A stretch of 33,557 nucleotides of DNA from Pseudomonas folii (GTDB lineage: Bacteria; Pseudomonadota; Gammaproteobacteria; Pseudomonadales; Pseudomonadaceae): the NCBI RefSeq assembly GCF_014357575.1, contig NZ_JACONW010000059.1, positions 1-33,557 on the forward strand, read 5' to 3'. The notes under the pieces are model-generated. The model was not told where the DNA came from. It was given only the letters and a program-made list of their open reading frames with translations, and did not search any database. The position numbers and the translations under genes were made by a program. Shown piece after piece: positions 1-8,536 of the stretch (positions within the stretch are counted from its first letter, which is position 1; each line of letters starts with the position of its first letter).

Positions 1-22
1 GAAATCTCATCCAAAGGTGTAA

Positions 23-1543
23 TCAAACCGTCTTCGAAATCCGGCTCGCCACCAGCGCCCAGCCAATCAACAGCGCACAGACAATCGCCAGTGGCCATGA
101 GCGCCAGCGCAGGTAAGGTGTCAATTCCTGCATAGGGACAACTTCGCCATACATCACGCCACGCTCGAATTGCGGGATCTGCGTGGTGATCTTGCCGAAC
201 GGGTCGATCAGCGCCGTAACGCCATTGTTGGTAGCGCGGATCATCCAGCGACCGGCTTCCAGTGCCCGCATCTGCGCCATTTGCAGGTGTTGAAGCGGGC
301 CGATAGAGGTGCCGAACCAGGTGTCGTTACTCACTGTCAGCAACAGCTGGCTTTGCGCCGAAAGCCCGGCGGCGAATTCCGGATACACCACTTCATAGCA
401 AATGAACGGCGCGATCTGGTAGCCCTTGGCTTGCAGCATTGCCTGATCGCTGGGGCCGCGCGCAAAGTCGGACATTGGCAGGTCAAAGAATGCGATCAGG
501 CCGCGCAGCAGGTCCTGCAAAGGAACGTATTCGCCAAAGGGCACCAGCTTCTGCTTCATGTAGGTGCCTTGGCCCTCACCGACTACGGTGATTGCGTTGT
601 AATAGCTGTAGCTGCCGCGATCATTAGTTTCACGCAGCGGGACGCCGGTAATCAGCGCCGAACCGCGTTCTGTCGCGAACTGCCCGATCATCTTCAGGTA
701 GCCCTCTGCAGAACTTTTGAGTACCGGCACCGCCGTTTCCGGCCAGATGATCAGATCAGCCTGCTGCGAACGGAAGGTCATGTCGCGATAAAGCGCCAAC
801 TGCGCATTAAGCTGCTCGGGGTCCCACTTCATGTGCTGTTCGATATTGCCCTGAATGGCGGCCACTTTCAGTGGCGCACCAGCGGGGGATGTCCAGGCAT
901 TGTTTTTCAACGCGAGCGCGGTAATCCAGGGCGCGACCAGCAACACCACGCCAACCGCCAGAAAGGACTTGCGTGCCCGCAACCGTGAAAGATTGCACAG
1001 CAGCGCAGCGGTCAATGCCAGCGCGAAGGACACCAGCCACATCCCGCCAAGCGGCGCGAGGCCTGCAAGTGGGCCGTCAAGCTGGCTGTAACCGGAGTAG
1101 AGCCACGGGAAACCAGTGAGGAACCAGCCGCGAAATGCCTCCTGAACCAGCCACAAGGCAGCGAAAGCCAGTGCGTCGGCCAGCGGTGCTTCGTTGCGGC
1201 GAATCCAGCGGGCCCAAAGCCAGGCGGGCAGGGCGAAGAACCAGGCGATGCAGGCAATGAACAGCAGCATCAGGAACCCGGCGAGCAGCACCGAAGCGCC
1301 GCCGAAGTTATGGATGCTGACGTAGATCCAACTGGTGCCGGCGCCGAACAGGCCAAAACCGAAGCACCAGCCACGACCCAGCGCCTGACGAGGGCTCAGA
1401 TTGCGCAGGCCGAGATAAAACAGGGCCAGCGCAGCCAGAGCCAGCGGCCAGATATCGTAGGGTGCAAGGGCGAAGGTGGTAAGCGCGCCAGCCACCACGG
1501 CCAGCAGGTTACCGGGCCAGCCGGGGTGGGTGATCCAGCGCAT
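23..1543 (-). CDS. lnt: Apolipoprotein N-acyltransferase Lnt
   Basis: Inner-membrane enzyme that adds the third acyl chain to the N-terminal cysteine of lipoproteins, the last step of lipoprotein maturation. The 506-residue length is normal. The N-terminal ~210 residues are a series of hydrophobic helices, followed by a periplasmic carbon-nitrogen hydrolase domain. The expected Glu-Lys-Cys triad is visible: Glu in IIWPETAVPV (~residue 268), Lys in KQKLVPFGEYVP (~332) and Cys in PFICYEVVYPEF (~382). The ATG at 1543 is preceded by AAGGA with good spacing. It lies 26 bases downstream of corC and is the last gene of the miaB-phoH-ybeY-corC-lnt run, an order conserved in Pseudomonas. Identity is essentially certain. 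Confidence 0.97.
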   Translation of the reverse strand: MRWITHPGWPGNLLAVVAGALTTFALAPYDIWPLALAALALFYLGLRNLSPRQALGRGWCFGFGLFGAGTSWIYVSIHNFGGASVLLAGFLMLLFIACIAWFFALPAWLWARWIRRNEAPLADALAFAALWLVQEAFRGWFLTGFPWLYSGYSQLDGPLAGLAPLGGMWLVSFALALTAALLCNLSRLRARKSFLAVGVVLLVAPWITALALKNNAWTSPAGAPLKVAAIQGNIEQHMKWDPEQLNAQLALYRDMTFRSQQADLIIWPETAVPVLKSSAEGYLKMIGQFATERGSALITGVPLRETNDRGSYSYYNAITVVGEGQGTYMKQKLVPFGEYVPLQDLLRGLIAFFDLPMSDFARGPSDQAMLQAKGYQIAPFICYEVVYPEFAAGLSAQSQLLLTVSNDTWFGTSIGPLQHLQMAQMRALEAGRWMIRATNNGVTALIDPFGKITTQIPQFERGVMYGEVVPMQELTPYLRWRSWPLAIVCALLIGWALVASRISKTV

Positions 1544-1569
1544 TTACATTCCTTAAAGCGGAGATAGCA

Positions 1570-2412
1570 TTACGAGCGTGTGACAGGGCTCAAGCGCAGC
1601 AAGTGGATACGACGGCTGTCAGCGTTGAGAATCCGGAAACGGTACGCGCCGATTACGGTGATTTCATTACGCTTGGGCAGATGTCCAAAAGCATTCATCA
1701 CCAGGCCACCCACCGTGTCGAATTCATCATCGGAGAACTCGCTGTCGAAGAACTCGTTGAAGCTTTCGATAGGCGTGAGCGCCTTGACCAGGAAGTCGCC
1801 GCTGGGCAGCGGTTTGATGTAGCTGTCTTCCTCGACATCGTGCTCGTCTTCGATATCGCCAACGATCTGTTCCAGCACGTCTTCGATGGTCACCAAACCG
1901 GCCACACCGCCATATTCGTCAATGACGATGGCCATGTGATTGTGGTTGGCACGGAATTCACGCAGCAGCACGTTCAGGCGCTTGGATTCCGGAACGAAGG
2001 TGGCAGGTCGCAGCAGATTCTTGATATCGCCTTCGCCGCCGTCTTCCTTGAGGATCAACGGAAGCAGGTCTTTGGCGAGCAGCACACCGAGTACATCATC
2101 GTGGCTTTCGCCGATCACTGGATAACGGGAGTGGGCGGCATCGATGACGGCGGGCAGGAACTCCCGCGGCGTCTGGCTGGCCTTGATGCTGATCATTTGC
2201 GAGCGCGGGACCATGATGTCCCGGACTTGCAGGTCAGCGACCTGAATGGCGCCTTCGACGATGGCCAGCGCTTCGCTGTCCAGCAGCTTGTTCTGATGGG
2301 CTTCGCGCAGCAGCTCAAGCAGCTCCTGGCGGTTTTTCGGCTCATGGGCAAAAGCCTGGGTGAGCTTACCCAGCCATGACTTTTGCCCGTTGCTCGATCG
2401 ATCTTCGCTCAT
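1570..2412 (-). CDS. corC: CorC/YbeX-type CBS-domain protein (HlyC/CorC family)
   Basis: 280 residues with no membrane segment, so this is the soluble CorC/YbeX type and not the CNNM-like membrane form. Two CBS domains follow a short helical N-terminus (IMVPRSQM at ~residue 66 and the VIDEYGGVAGLVTIEDVLE stretch near 165). A C-terminal CorC_HlyC transporter-associated domain spans ~195-278. The family is linked to magnesium/cobalt efflux and, next to ybeY and lnt, to ribosome and envelope homeostasis; the biochemical activity is poorly defined. The ATG at 2412 has AAGGG upstream, which overlaps the ybeY stop codon only 5 bases away, so translational coupling is likely. Confidence 0.93.
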   Translation of the reverse strand: MSEDRSSNGQKSWLGKLTQAFAHEPKNRQELLELLREAHQNKLLDSEALAIVEGAIQVADLQVRDIMVPRSQMISIKASQTPREFLPAVIDAAHSRYPVIGESHDDVLGVLLAKDLLPLILKEDGGEGDIKNLLRPATFVPESKRLNVLLREFRANHNHMAIVIDEYGGVAGLVTIEDVLEQIVGDIEDEHDVEEDSYIKPLPSGDFLVKALTPIESFNEFFDSEFSDDEFDTVGGLVMNAFGHLPKRNEITVIGAYRFRILNADSRRIHLLRLSPVTRS

Positions 2413-2417
2413 AGCCC

Positions 2418-2930
2418 TTACTCGTTGTCCTTGCTTGGTATTGCTGAATGTGGAGGTTCGTCGTGTTCGTGTTCGTGTTCGTCATCGGCATAAGGATCGG
2501 GATAGCCCAACTCCTCAAGCAACGTTCGTTCCAGCGCTTCCATTTCCTCGGCTTCTTCATCGTCGATGTGGTCGTAACCCAACAGATGCAGACAACCGTG
2601 AATGACCATGTGCGCCCAATGCGCGTCTGACGCCTTGCCTTGTTCCGTCGCTTCGCGAGCAATGACCGGGGCACAGATGACCAGATCGCCGAGAAGCGGA
2701 ATATCCAGCATGTCATCGGGCACATCAGCCGGGAACGACAGAACGTTAGTCGCGTAATCTTTGTGTCGCCACGTGTGATTAAGCTCACGGCCTTCGGTTT
2801 CATCCACCAGCCGGATGGTCAGTTCGGAGTCGGCGCTGCGCTGGCGCAAGCCCATTTCACACCAAAGGCGGAACTGGGCTTCGCTGGGTACGCTTGCTTC
2901 GCTAGCCACTTGCAGGTCCAGCTCAAGCAT
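2418..2930 (-). CDS. ybeY: Endoribonuclease YbeY
   Basis: Zinc-dependent RNase involved in 16S rRNA 3'-end maturation and 70S quality control. The start was set at the ATG at 2930 (170 residues, beginning MLELDLQVAS), because the longer reading frame runs back through the phoH 3' end without family resemblance. The zinc motif HGCLHLLGYDH supplies His111, His115 and His121. The conserved RELNHTWRHKDYATNVLSFP block lies at ~48-67. The start overlaps the phoH stop by 8 bases, indicating coupled translation. An unusual acidic/histidine tail (DDEHEHEHDE) follows the conserved fold and could bind metal; that is inference. Confidence 0.95.
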   Translation of the reverse strand: MLELDLQVASEASVPSEAQFRLWCEMGLRQRSADSELTIRLVDETEGRELNHTWRHKDYATNVLSFPADVPDDMLDIPLLGDLVICAPVIAREATEQGKASDAHWAHMVIHGCLHLLGYDHIDDEEAEEMEALERTLLEELGYPDPYADDEHEHEHDEPPHSAIPSKDNE

Positions 2931-3945
2931 CGCGGCGGTATTCCCGGGAGGAATTGGTCGTGGCTGGTGGCGCATCGCTGTTGCGATCTTCGAAGCGCTC
3001 GTAGGCTTCGACAATGCGCTGCACCAGCGGGTGACGCACCACGTCCTTGGGCTTGAAGTGCGTGAAACTGATACCCGGCACGTCCTTGAGCACCTCAATG
3101 ACATGGGTCAGACCCGACTTGGTGCCTTTTGGCAGGTCGACCTGAGTAATGTCACCGGTGATCACAGCGGTTGAGCCGAAACCGATGCGGGTCAGGAACA
3201 TTTTCATTTGCTCGACCGTGGTGTTCTGGCTTTCGTCGAGGATAATGAAGCTGTTATTGAGCGTGCGACCGCGCATGTAAGCCAGGGGTGCGACCTCAAT
3301 GACCTGCTTTTCGATCAGCTTGGCGACGTATTCGAAGCCCAGCATTTCGTACAGTGCGTCATAGAGCGGGCGCAGATAAGGGTCGATTTTCTGTGCCAGA
3401 TCACCGGGCAGGAAACCGAGCTTTTCGCCTGCTTCAACGGCCGGTCGCACCAACAGGATGCGTCGGATCTGCTCACGCTCAAGCGCGTCCACGGCACAGG
3501 CCACGGCAAGGTACGTCTTGCCAGTACCGGCCGGGCCGATGCCGAAGTTGATGTCGTTGCCGAGGATTTCTTTGACGTAGCGCTGCTGATTCAAGCCACG
3601 TGGGCGAATCATGCCTTTTTTGGTCCGCAGAGCCACGCCTGGGTCGGCCGCCGGATGGTTATCCAGCTCTTCTACGCCGGATTCCTGCAGGAACAGGTGG
3701 ACCATGTCAGGCGACAGTTCGGAGCTTTTGGCTTCCCGATACAGGCGGCGCAACAGGTTTTCGGCTGAGGTGGTTTGAGTGGGCTCGCCAATCAGCTCGA
3801 ACTGATTTCCGCGATTGCGGATCTCAATATTCAGGCGCTGTTCGATGAGACGCAGATTCTCGTCGAGTTGCCCGCAGAGATTTGCGAAGCGATAGGCCTC
3901 GAAGGGTTCGAGGGTGAAACGATGTGGTTCGACTTGTACGTTCAA
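2923..3945 (-). CDS. PhoH-family ATPase (PhoL/YbeZ type)
   Basis: Cytoplasmic P-loop ATPase of the PhoH/YbeZ family, the usual partner of YbeY and thought to act as an RNA helicase-like factor. Walker A GPAGTGKTYLA lies near residue 137 and Walker B IILDESQNTT near 237 of a 340-residue product. The reading frame is open upstream to an ATG at 4095, but those extra 50 residues are read from a REP palindrome (4063-4144) and lack family character. I therefore prefer the TTG at 3945 (LNVQVEPHRF), which matches the usual N-terminal region. No strong Shine-Dalgarno precedes that TTG, so the exact start is uncertain. Its stop overlaps ybeY. Confidence 0.93.
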   Translation of the reverse strand: MNVQVEPHRFTLEPFEAYRFANLCGQLDENLRLIEQRLNIEIRNRGNQFELIGEPTQTTSAENLLRRLYREAKSSELSPDMVHLFLQESGVEELDNHPAADPGVALRTKKGMIRPRGLNQQRYVKEILGNDINFGIGPAGTGKTYLAVACAVDALEREQIRRILLVRPAVEAGEKLGFLPGDLAQKIDPYLRPLYDALYEMLGFEYVAKLIEKQVIEVAPLAYMRGRTLNNSFIILDESQNTTVEQMKMFLTRIGFGSTAVITGDITQVDLPKGTKSGLTHVIEVLKDVPGISFTHFKPKDVVRHPLVQRIVEAYERFEDRNSDAPPATTNSSREYRRDA

Positions 3946-4062
3946 GGTCGTTTTTAGCCGCCCTGGGGCAATTAAGGTGAAACGAAGGATAAACCCTGTG
4001 ACCTGAGTGCGAAAGCTCTGACTTGATAAAGGTTGTGGGTAAATCGGTGCAGCAATGAAATC

Positions 4063-4144
4063 CCGGTAGGAGCGAACTCGTTCGCGAGGCGTCATCCGTA
4101 GCTACGCAGGACCAATGCCTCGCCAACAAGTTGGCTCCTACCGG
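4063..4144. repeat. REP/BIME inverted pair (GTAGGAGC-AACT-GTT-GCGAGGC type)
   Basis: Two nearly complementary 28-base arms (4063-4090 and 4117-4144) are separated by a 26-base spacer. Each arm is headed by GGTAGGAGC, the hallmark of Pseudomonas REP sequences. It sits between miaB and phoH on the transcribed strand and could attenuate or stabilise the message. The same family recurs at 13064-13132 and as a single arm at 30426-30450. Confidence 0.85.
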
Positions 4145-4163
4145 CCCGGCGTGCTCGGTGCTG

Positions 4164-5492
4164 TCAATTCAGCAAAGACCCGCGCAACGAGTGCGGCTGG
4201 GCGTCGTCGATGTGCACATCAGCGAACTGGCCGATCAGCTTGGGATTGTCGCAGCGGAAGTTCACGATCCGGTTGTTCTCAGTACGGCCCTGCAGTTCGC
4301 CAGGATCTTTTTTCGAATAGTCAGTCACAAGGATGCGCTGGATGCTGCCGACCATTTGTCGGCTGATCTCGAAACCCTGCTGGTTCAGGCGGTGCTGAAG
4401 GGCGGCCAGGCGCTCTTTTTTCAGCGTTTCGGGAGTCTCATCTGTCAGATCCGCCGCCGGAGTGCCGGGGCGCGGGCTGTAGATGAAGGAGAACGAGAAG
4501 TCGAAGCCGACATCGGCGATGAGCTTCATGGTGTTTTCATGGTCTTTTTCAGTTTCGCCCGGGAAGCCGACGATGAAGTCCGAGCTGATGCTGATCCCTG
4601 GCACTGCAGCCTTGAGCTTGCGGATTCTGGACTTGTATTCAAGCGTGGTGTGATTGCGTTTCATGGCGGCCAGAATACGGTCCGAGCCCGATTGCACCGG
4701 CAGGTGCAGATGTTTGACCAGTTCCGGCACTTCGGCGTGAGCCAGGATCAGGCTGTCGGAGAACTCCAGCGGGTGCGAGGTGGTGTAGCGAATGCGGTCT
4801 ATGCCATCAACGGCAGCGACAACCCGGATCAGGTCGGCCAGATCGGCGTCGCGTCCGTCGTGGGTCGTGCCGCGATAACCGTTGACGTTCTGACCCAGCA
4901 ACGTCACTTCCCGCACGCCGTTTTCCGCCAGGTGAATCACCTCGGCCACGACGTCATCGAACGGACGGCTGACTTCTTCACCGCGGGTATAAGGCACCAC
5001 GCAGAAGGTGCAGTACTTGCTGCAGCCTTCCATGACCGACACATACGCACTCGGGCCATCCACACGCGGCTCGGGCAAGTGGTCGAACTTTTCGATTTCC
5101 GGGAACGAGACATCAACCTGTGGCAAGCGCGTGAAGCGCGCGGCATCAATCATTTCCGGCAAGCGGTGCAGGGTCTGAGGGCCAAAAACCACGTCCACGT
5201 ACGGTGCGCGATCACGGATAGCCGCACCTTCCTGGCTGGCAACGCAACCGCCGACAGCGATCACCATTTCCGGATTGGCCAGTTTCAGCTCACGCCAGCG
5301 GCCCAGCTGGGAATAAACCCGGTCCTGGGCGCGTTCGCGGATTGAACAGGTGTTGAGCAGGATGACGTCGGCATCTTCCGCGCGAGCGGTGACTTCCAGG
5401 GCCTGATGCTCACCCAGCAGATCGACCATGCGCGAGCTGTCGTACTCGTTCATCTGGCAACCGTGGGTTTCGATATAAAGCTTCTTGGCCAT
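4164..5492 (-). CDS. miaB: tRNA-2-methylthio-N6-dimethylallyladenosine synthase MiaB
   Basis: Radical-SAM methylthiotransferase that converts i6A37 to ms2i6A37 in tRNAs reading UNN codons. The 442-residue length is typical. The N-terminal MTTase domain carries Cys12, Cys49 and Cys83, which hold the auxiliary iron-sulfur cluster. The radical-SAM triad is in EGCSKYCTFCVVPYTRG (Cys157, Cys161, Cys164). A TRAM domain occupies the last ~65 residues. It is the first gene of the minus-strand run and diverges from the DUF1820 gene. A TATAAT on the minus strand at 5526-5531 is a plausible -10. The gap to phoH holds a REP pair, so downstream genes may also have their own promoter. Confidence 0.98.
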   Translation of the reverse strand: MAKKLYIETHGCQMNEYDSSRMVDLLGEHQALEVTARAEDADVILLNTCSIRERAQDRVYSQLGRWRELKLANPEMVIAVGGCVASQEGAAIRDRAPYVDVVFGPQTLHRLPEMIDAARFTRLPQVDVSFPEIEKFDHLPEPRVDGPSAYVSVMEGCSKYCTFCVVPYTRGEEVSRPFDDVVAEVIHLAENGVREVTLLGQNVNGYRGTTHDGRDADLADLIRVVAAVDGIDRIRYTTSHPLEFSDSLILAHAEVPELVKHLHLPVQSGSDRILAAMKRNHTTLEYKSRIRKLKAAVPGISISSDFIVGFPGETEKDHENTMKLIADVGFDFSFSFIYSPRPGTPAADLTDETPETLKKERLAALQHRLNQQGFEISRQMVGSIQRILVTDYSKKDPGELQGRTENNRIVNFRCDNPKLIGQFADVHIDDAQPHSLRGSLLN

Positions 5493-5525
5493 GCGTCCGT
5501 CATCAGGTGGTTCAAAGAACCGCGC

Positions 5526-5531
5526 ATTATA
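5526..5531 (-). promoter_or_regulatory. Possible -10 box of miaB
   Basis: A perfect TATAAT on the minus strand lies 33 bases upstream of the miaB start codon, in the 133-base divergent interval. No good -35 hexamer is visible at 16-18 bases (TAGGAA at best), so this is a tentative call. Confidence 0.4.
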
Positions 5532-5625
5532 GTGGCGTCGGTCTCTGCTTCCTAGCGTCCTCTACCGAACGGGCATGCTATAGTTCGCGCCCTCTTTTTA
5601 TGTCCCCGATTCTTACCCGCCCTTT

Positions 5626-5952
5626 ATGACCAAACGCGAAGCTCCAATCTACAAAGTGATTTTCCTCAACCAGGGCCAGGTGTTCGAGATGTACGCCAAG
5701 CAGATCTATCAAAGTGATCTGTGGGGTTTCCTTGAAGTAGAGGAATTCGTCTTTGGCGAGCGCACAACCGTTGTGGTGGACCCGAGCGAGGAAAAGCTCA
5801 AGGCACAGTTCGAAGGCGTAGTGCGCAGCTTTGTGCCCATGCATTCAATTGTGCGCATTGATGAAGTCGAGCGAATCGGCACGCCAAAGATCAGCGAAGC
5901 CCGGGGCACCAGCAACGTGATGCCGTTTCCTGTGCCGATGCCGGACAAGTAA
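5626..5952 (+). CDS. DUF1820 family protein
   Basis: A 108-residue cytoplasmic protein without signal peptide or membrane segment. It matches the DUF1820 family, conserved next to miaB in Pseudomonas and of unknown function. The opening MTKREAPIYKVIFLNQGQ and the core VVRSFVPMHSIVRIDEVERIG are characteristic. The ATG at 5626 has no clear Shine-Dalgarno (CCCGCCCTTT precedes it). A TATAGT at 5579-5584 is a possible -10, which would give a short, weakly led transcript. It converges on the effector island, whose last gene ends 19 bases away, with no obvious terminator between. Confidence 0.9.
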   Translation: MTKREAPIYKVIFLNQGQVFEMYAKQIYQSDLWGFLEVEEFVFGERTTVVVDPSEEKLKAQFEGVVRSFVPMHSIVRIDEVERIGTPKISEARGTSNVMPFPVPMPDK

Positions 5953-5971
5953 GCTTTCGTCCCTTTGAGCC

Positions 5972-7099
5972 TCACTTTCCTGCGTTGGACTGCGCCTCGG
6001 TAAATCGTGCCGCCAGGTTCTGATTGGGCTTTTGCTCTCGAAGATCCTTCACCGCCTGGCTCAGACGTAGCAATTCTTCACTGGGCTTGGCCCACTGCTC
6101 CGCTGGCAGCGGCTCGGACCAGCTTTTCATCGCTTCGGGAATGACTGCACGACCGATGCTTTTGATTCGGCGGATTTCCCATTCGGTGAGGTAGTTGGGC
6201 AGGGTCCACAGGGTCAGCACGTGGTACGTGTACCACCAGAACGGATAGAAGAAGCCAACCTCGCGATTCTTGCGCCGACGCCGCATGCGTTTCCGTGCGT
6301 TGTAAAACGTATGCAGCCCTTCATGGGGCGGGTCGCCGGGGTTTTGCAGTTCAAGCGGGTCCTGAATTTCCTTGAGGGTATGAACCTCATATTCCATGTA
6401 CGCGCGGATCGCCTCCCAGTTGCATACCGCCAGATCAAACCCTGCACAAAAAAACTCCAGGCTGTAATGCTCATCGTGAGGCGGATGATAAAACCCGACG
6501 CCCATGGCGTAGCGGATATCCATGCCGTATTGCGTCACGCTCCGGGCCTGCACGACCCAGGCAGATAGCGATTCCCACGGTACGAAGATAGGCTCGGTAT
6601 GACCGCGGGGGACGAAACAGACTTCACGGCGCTGACGGTTGAAGCGGGTGGGGACGACTTCTTTGTATTTGAGGAGGTTGTGGAAGGTGACGCCGAGATA
6701 CATGGTGAGGCTGACTGCGGCAGCCCAGCCTCCCATTTCTAAGCCCCCTGCAATCAGTTGCAGCGAAAATTCGTTTGCCTGTTCTAGCCCCCTTCCTTCT
6801 GCCATCGAAAGTAACCAGTCAAGTGCAGGGAAGAATAAGCCAAAAAACCAGACTGCCCAGAAAGGTCCTCCTAGCGTCATTTGCCATCCAAACACGGCAG
6901 GCAAACCTACACCGAAGTCCAGATAAACGTCGTTTACTTGGCCTACAGCTCCGCCGTAGTCCTGCGCCGGTAAATCGGTAGGCAACGGTAATGGCGCAAG
7001 ATAAGTCACCTGACCAGTCGGGAATGCCTCCAACATCCCAGCGCTCGGGGCATGATTGATGGGCGGTGGCCCGTCGAGAGTTTCAGAGGTTCTGGTCAT
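5972..7099 (-). CDS. DUF6708 membrane protein, paralogue A (putative effector partner or immunity)
   Basis: 375 residues resembling the DUF6708 family found beside VasX-like type VI effectors. Layout: a cytosolic-looking N-terminal block (1-70, LPLPTDLPAQDYGGA and VYLDFGVGLPAVF), a transmembrane hairpin (~75-98 and ~112-140), then the conserved DUF6708 module from YKEVVPTRFNRQRREVC to about residue 335, which includes an aromatic GFFYPFWWYTYHVLTLW segment. It is a paralogue of the gene at 7402-8535. The C-terminal module is nearly identical in DNA, and the hairpin is strongly different. A REP pair separates the two copies. Membrane location next to a pore-former-like toxin suggests immunity, but an accessory role is equally possible. 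Confidence 0.8.
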   Translation of the reverse strand: MTRTSETLDGPPPINHAPSAGMLEAFPTGQVTYLAPLPLPTDLPAQDYGGAVGQVNDVYLDFGVGLPAVFGWQMTLGGPFWAVWFFGLFFPALDWLLSMAEGRGLEQANEFSLQLIAGGLEMGGWAAAVSLTMYLGVTFHNLLKYKEVVPTRFNRQRREVCFVPRGHTEPIFVPWESLSAWVVQARSVTQYGMDIRYAMGVGFYHPPHDEHYSLEFFCAGFDLAVCNWEAIRAYMEYEVHTLKEIQDPLELQNPGDPPHEGLHTFYNARKRMRRRRKNREVGFFYPFWWYTYHVLTLWTLPNYLTEWEIRRIKSIGRAVIPEAMKSWSEPLPAEQWAKPSEELLRLSQAVKDLREQKPNQNLAARFTEAQSNAGK

Positions 7100-7216
7100 T
7101 GGTTCGCTAAATCAGGGTTTGGTGATATAGAAAAAAGGGTGCTTGTCTTGCGGTTGGCCTGTAGACGCTTCAACCCGGTGTCGATGGCACCGCGCTGTCT
7201 CGCGGCAACGTAGGAC

Positions 7217-7290
7217 CTGTAGGAGCTGCCGAAGGCTGCGATCGCGGTGTATCAGGAGAAATGCTTCGCAGCCTTCGGCAGCTCCTACAG
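7217..7290. repeat. REP/BIME inverted pair (GTAGGAGCTGCCGAAGGCTGCGA type)
   Basis: Perfect 25-base arms at 7217-7241 and 7266-7290 around a 24-base spacer. It lies in the 302-base gap (7100-7401) between the two DUF6708 paralogues. The rest of that gap shows no credible gene; the short reading frames crossing it are read through the palindrome. Confidence 0.88.
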
Positions 7291-7401
7291 AAAATGCATT
7301 TCAATCCAGTGGTTTGCATATCGTTTGATGAGAGCGAACTTTCTGATGGCGCGGATCTGACGTATCGCCAACCTGTTGGCACCTACAGATTCGTCATTCA
7401 T

Positions 7402-8535
7402 CTAGGCTCGTTTGGCCGTATTTCGACCCGCCTGCTGGACCTCGGCAAATCGGGACGCAAGGTTCTGACCAGGGCGCTTCTCTCGCAGGGCTTTCACTGC
7501 CTGGCTCAGGCGTAGCAATTCTCCACTGGGCTTGGCCCACTGCTCCGCTGGCAGCGGCTCGGACCAGCTTTTCATCGCCTCGGGAACGACTGCACGACCG
7601 ATGCTTTTGATCCGGCGGATTTCCCATTCGGTAAGGTGGTTGGGCAGGGTCCACAGGGTCAGCACGTGGTACGTGTACCACCAGAACGGATAGAAGAAGC
7701 CAACCTCGCGATTCTTGCGCCGACGCCGCATGCGCTCCCGTGCGTTGTAAAACGTATGCAGCCCTTCATGGGGCGGATCGCCGGGGTTTTGCAGTTCAAG
7801 CGGGTCCTGAATTTCCTTGAGGGTATGAACCTCATATTCCATATACGCGCGGATCGCCTCCCAGTTACAAACCGCCAAATCAAACCCGGCGCAGAAAAAC
7901 TCCAGGCTGTAATGCTCATCGTGAGGCGGATGATAAAACCCGACGCCCATGGCGTAGCGGATATCCATGCCGTACTGCGTCACGCTCCGGGCCTGTACGA
8001 CCCAGGCAGACAGCGATTCCCACGGTACGAAGATAGGCTCGGTATGACCGCGGGGGACGAAACAGACTTCACGGCGCTGACGGTTGAAGCGGGTGGGGAC
8101 GACTTCTTTGTATTTGTTTAGGTGGTTGAAGGTTATTGCGAGGTAGATGGTGAGGGCGACTGCGGCGCCCCAGCAGCCAACTTCCATGCCAAAGGGCAGG
8201 TAGTACAGAGCATTTTCCGCTGCTCGATCAAATCCATCACCCCAAGTAAGTGTCAGGAACCAAATGAGTGCTGGAGCAAAAAGCCCAGAGAACCAAACGG
8301 CCCAGAAAGATGTGCCCAGACCCATTTGCCAAGCGAAAACAGCGGGCAAGCCGACTCCAAAGTCCAAATAAACATCGTTTACTTCGCCTACAGCCCCGCC
8401 GTAGTCCTGCGCCGGCAGATCGGTGGGTAATGGTAGTGGCGCCAGATAGGTGACTTGGCCGGTAGGGAAAACCTCCAGCATGCCAGCGCGCGGGGCATGA
8501 TTGATGGGCGGCGGACCAACAATATCTTTTGCCAT
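7402..8535 (-). CDS. DUF6708 membrane protein, paralogue B (putative effector partner or immunity)
   Basis: 377 residues with the same architecture as paralogue A: a conserved N-terminal block, a hairpin of two membrane segments (~72-95 and ~110-138), then the DUF6708 module beginning at YKEVVPTRFNRQRREVC. The ATG at 8535 lies one base after the TAA of the effector, so the two are almost certainly translationally coupled and made in a fixed ratio, as expected for a toxin with its protector or loader. Differences from A concentrate in the hairpin (~68-145), while residues ~146-330 differ at only a few positions. This direct coupling makes B the likelier cognate partner of the present effector. 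Confidence 0.83.
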   Translation of the reverse strand: MAKDIVGPPPINHAPRAGMLEVFPTGQVTYLAPLPLPTDLPAQDYGGAVGEVNDVYLDFGVGLPAVFAWQMGLGTSFWAVWFSGLFAPALIWFLTLTWGDGFDRAAENALYYLPFGMEVGCWGAAVALTIYLAITFNHLNKYKEVVPTRFNRQRREVCFVPRGHTEPIFVPWESLSAWVVQARSVTQYGMDIRYAMGVGFYHPPHDEHYSLEFFCAGFDLAVCNWEAIRAYMEYEVHTLKEIQDPLELQNPGDPPHEGLHTFYNARERMRRRRKNREVGFFYPFWWYTYHVLTLWTLPNHLTEWEIRRIKSIGRAVVPEAMKSWSEPLPAEQWAKPSGELLRLSQAVKALREKRPGQNLASRFAEVQQAGRNTAKRA

Positions 8536-8536
8536 C

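Noticed and set aside
4131..5345. 404-codon plus-strand frame opposite miaB
   Set aside because: It lies opposite an intact miaB with all iron-sulfur cysteines; its product has no family resemblance.
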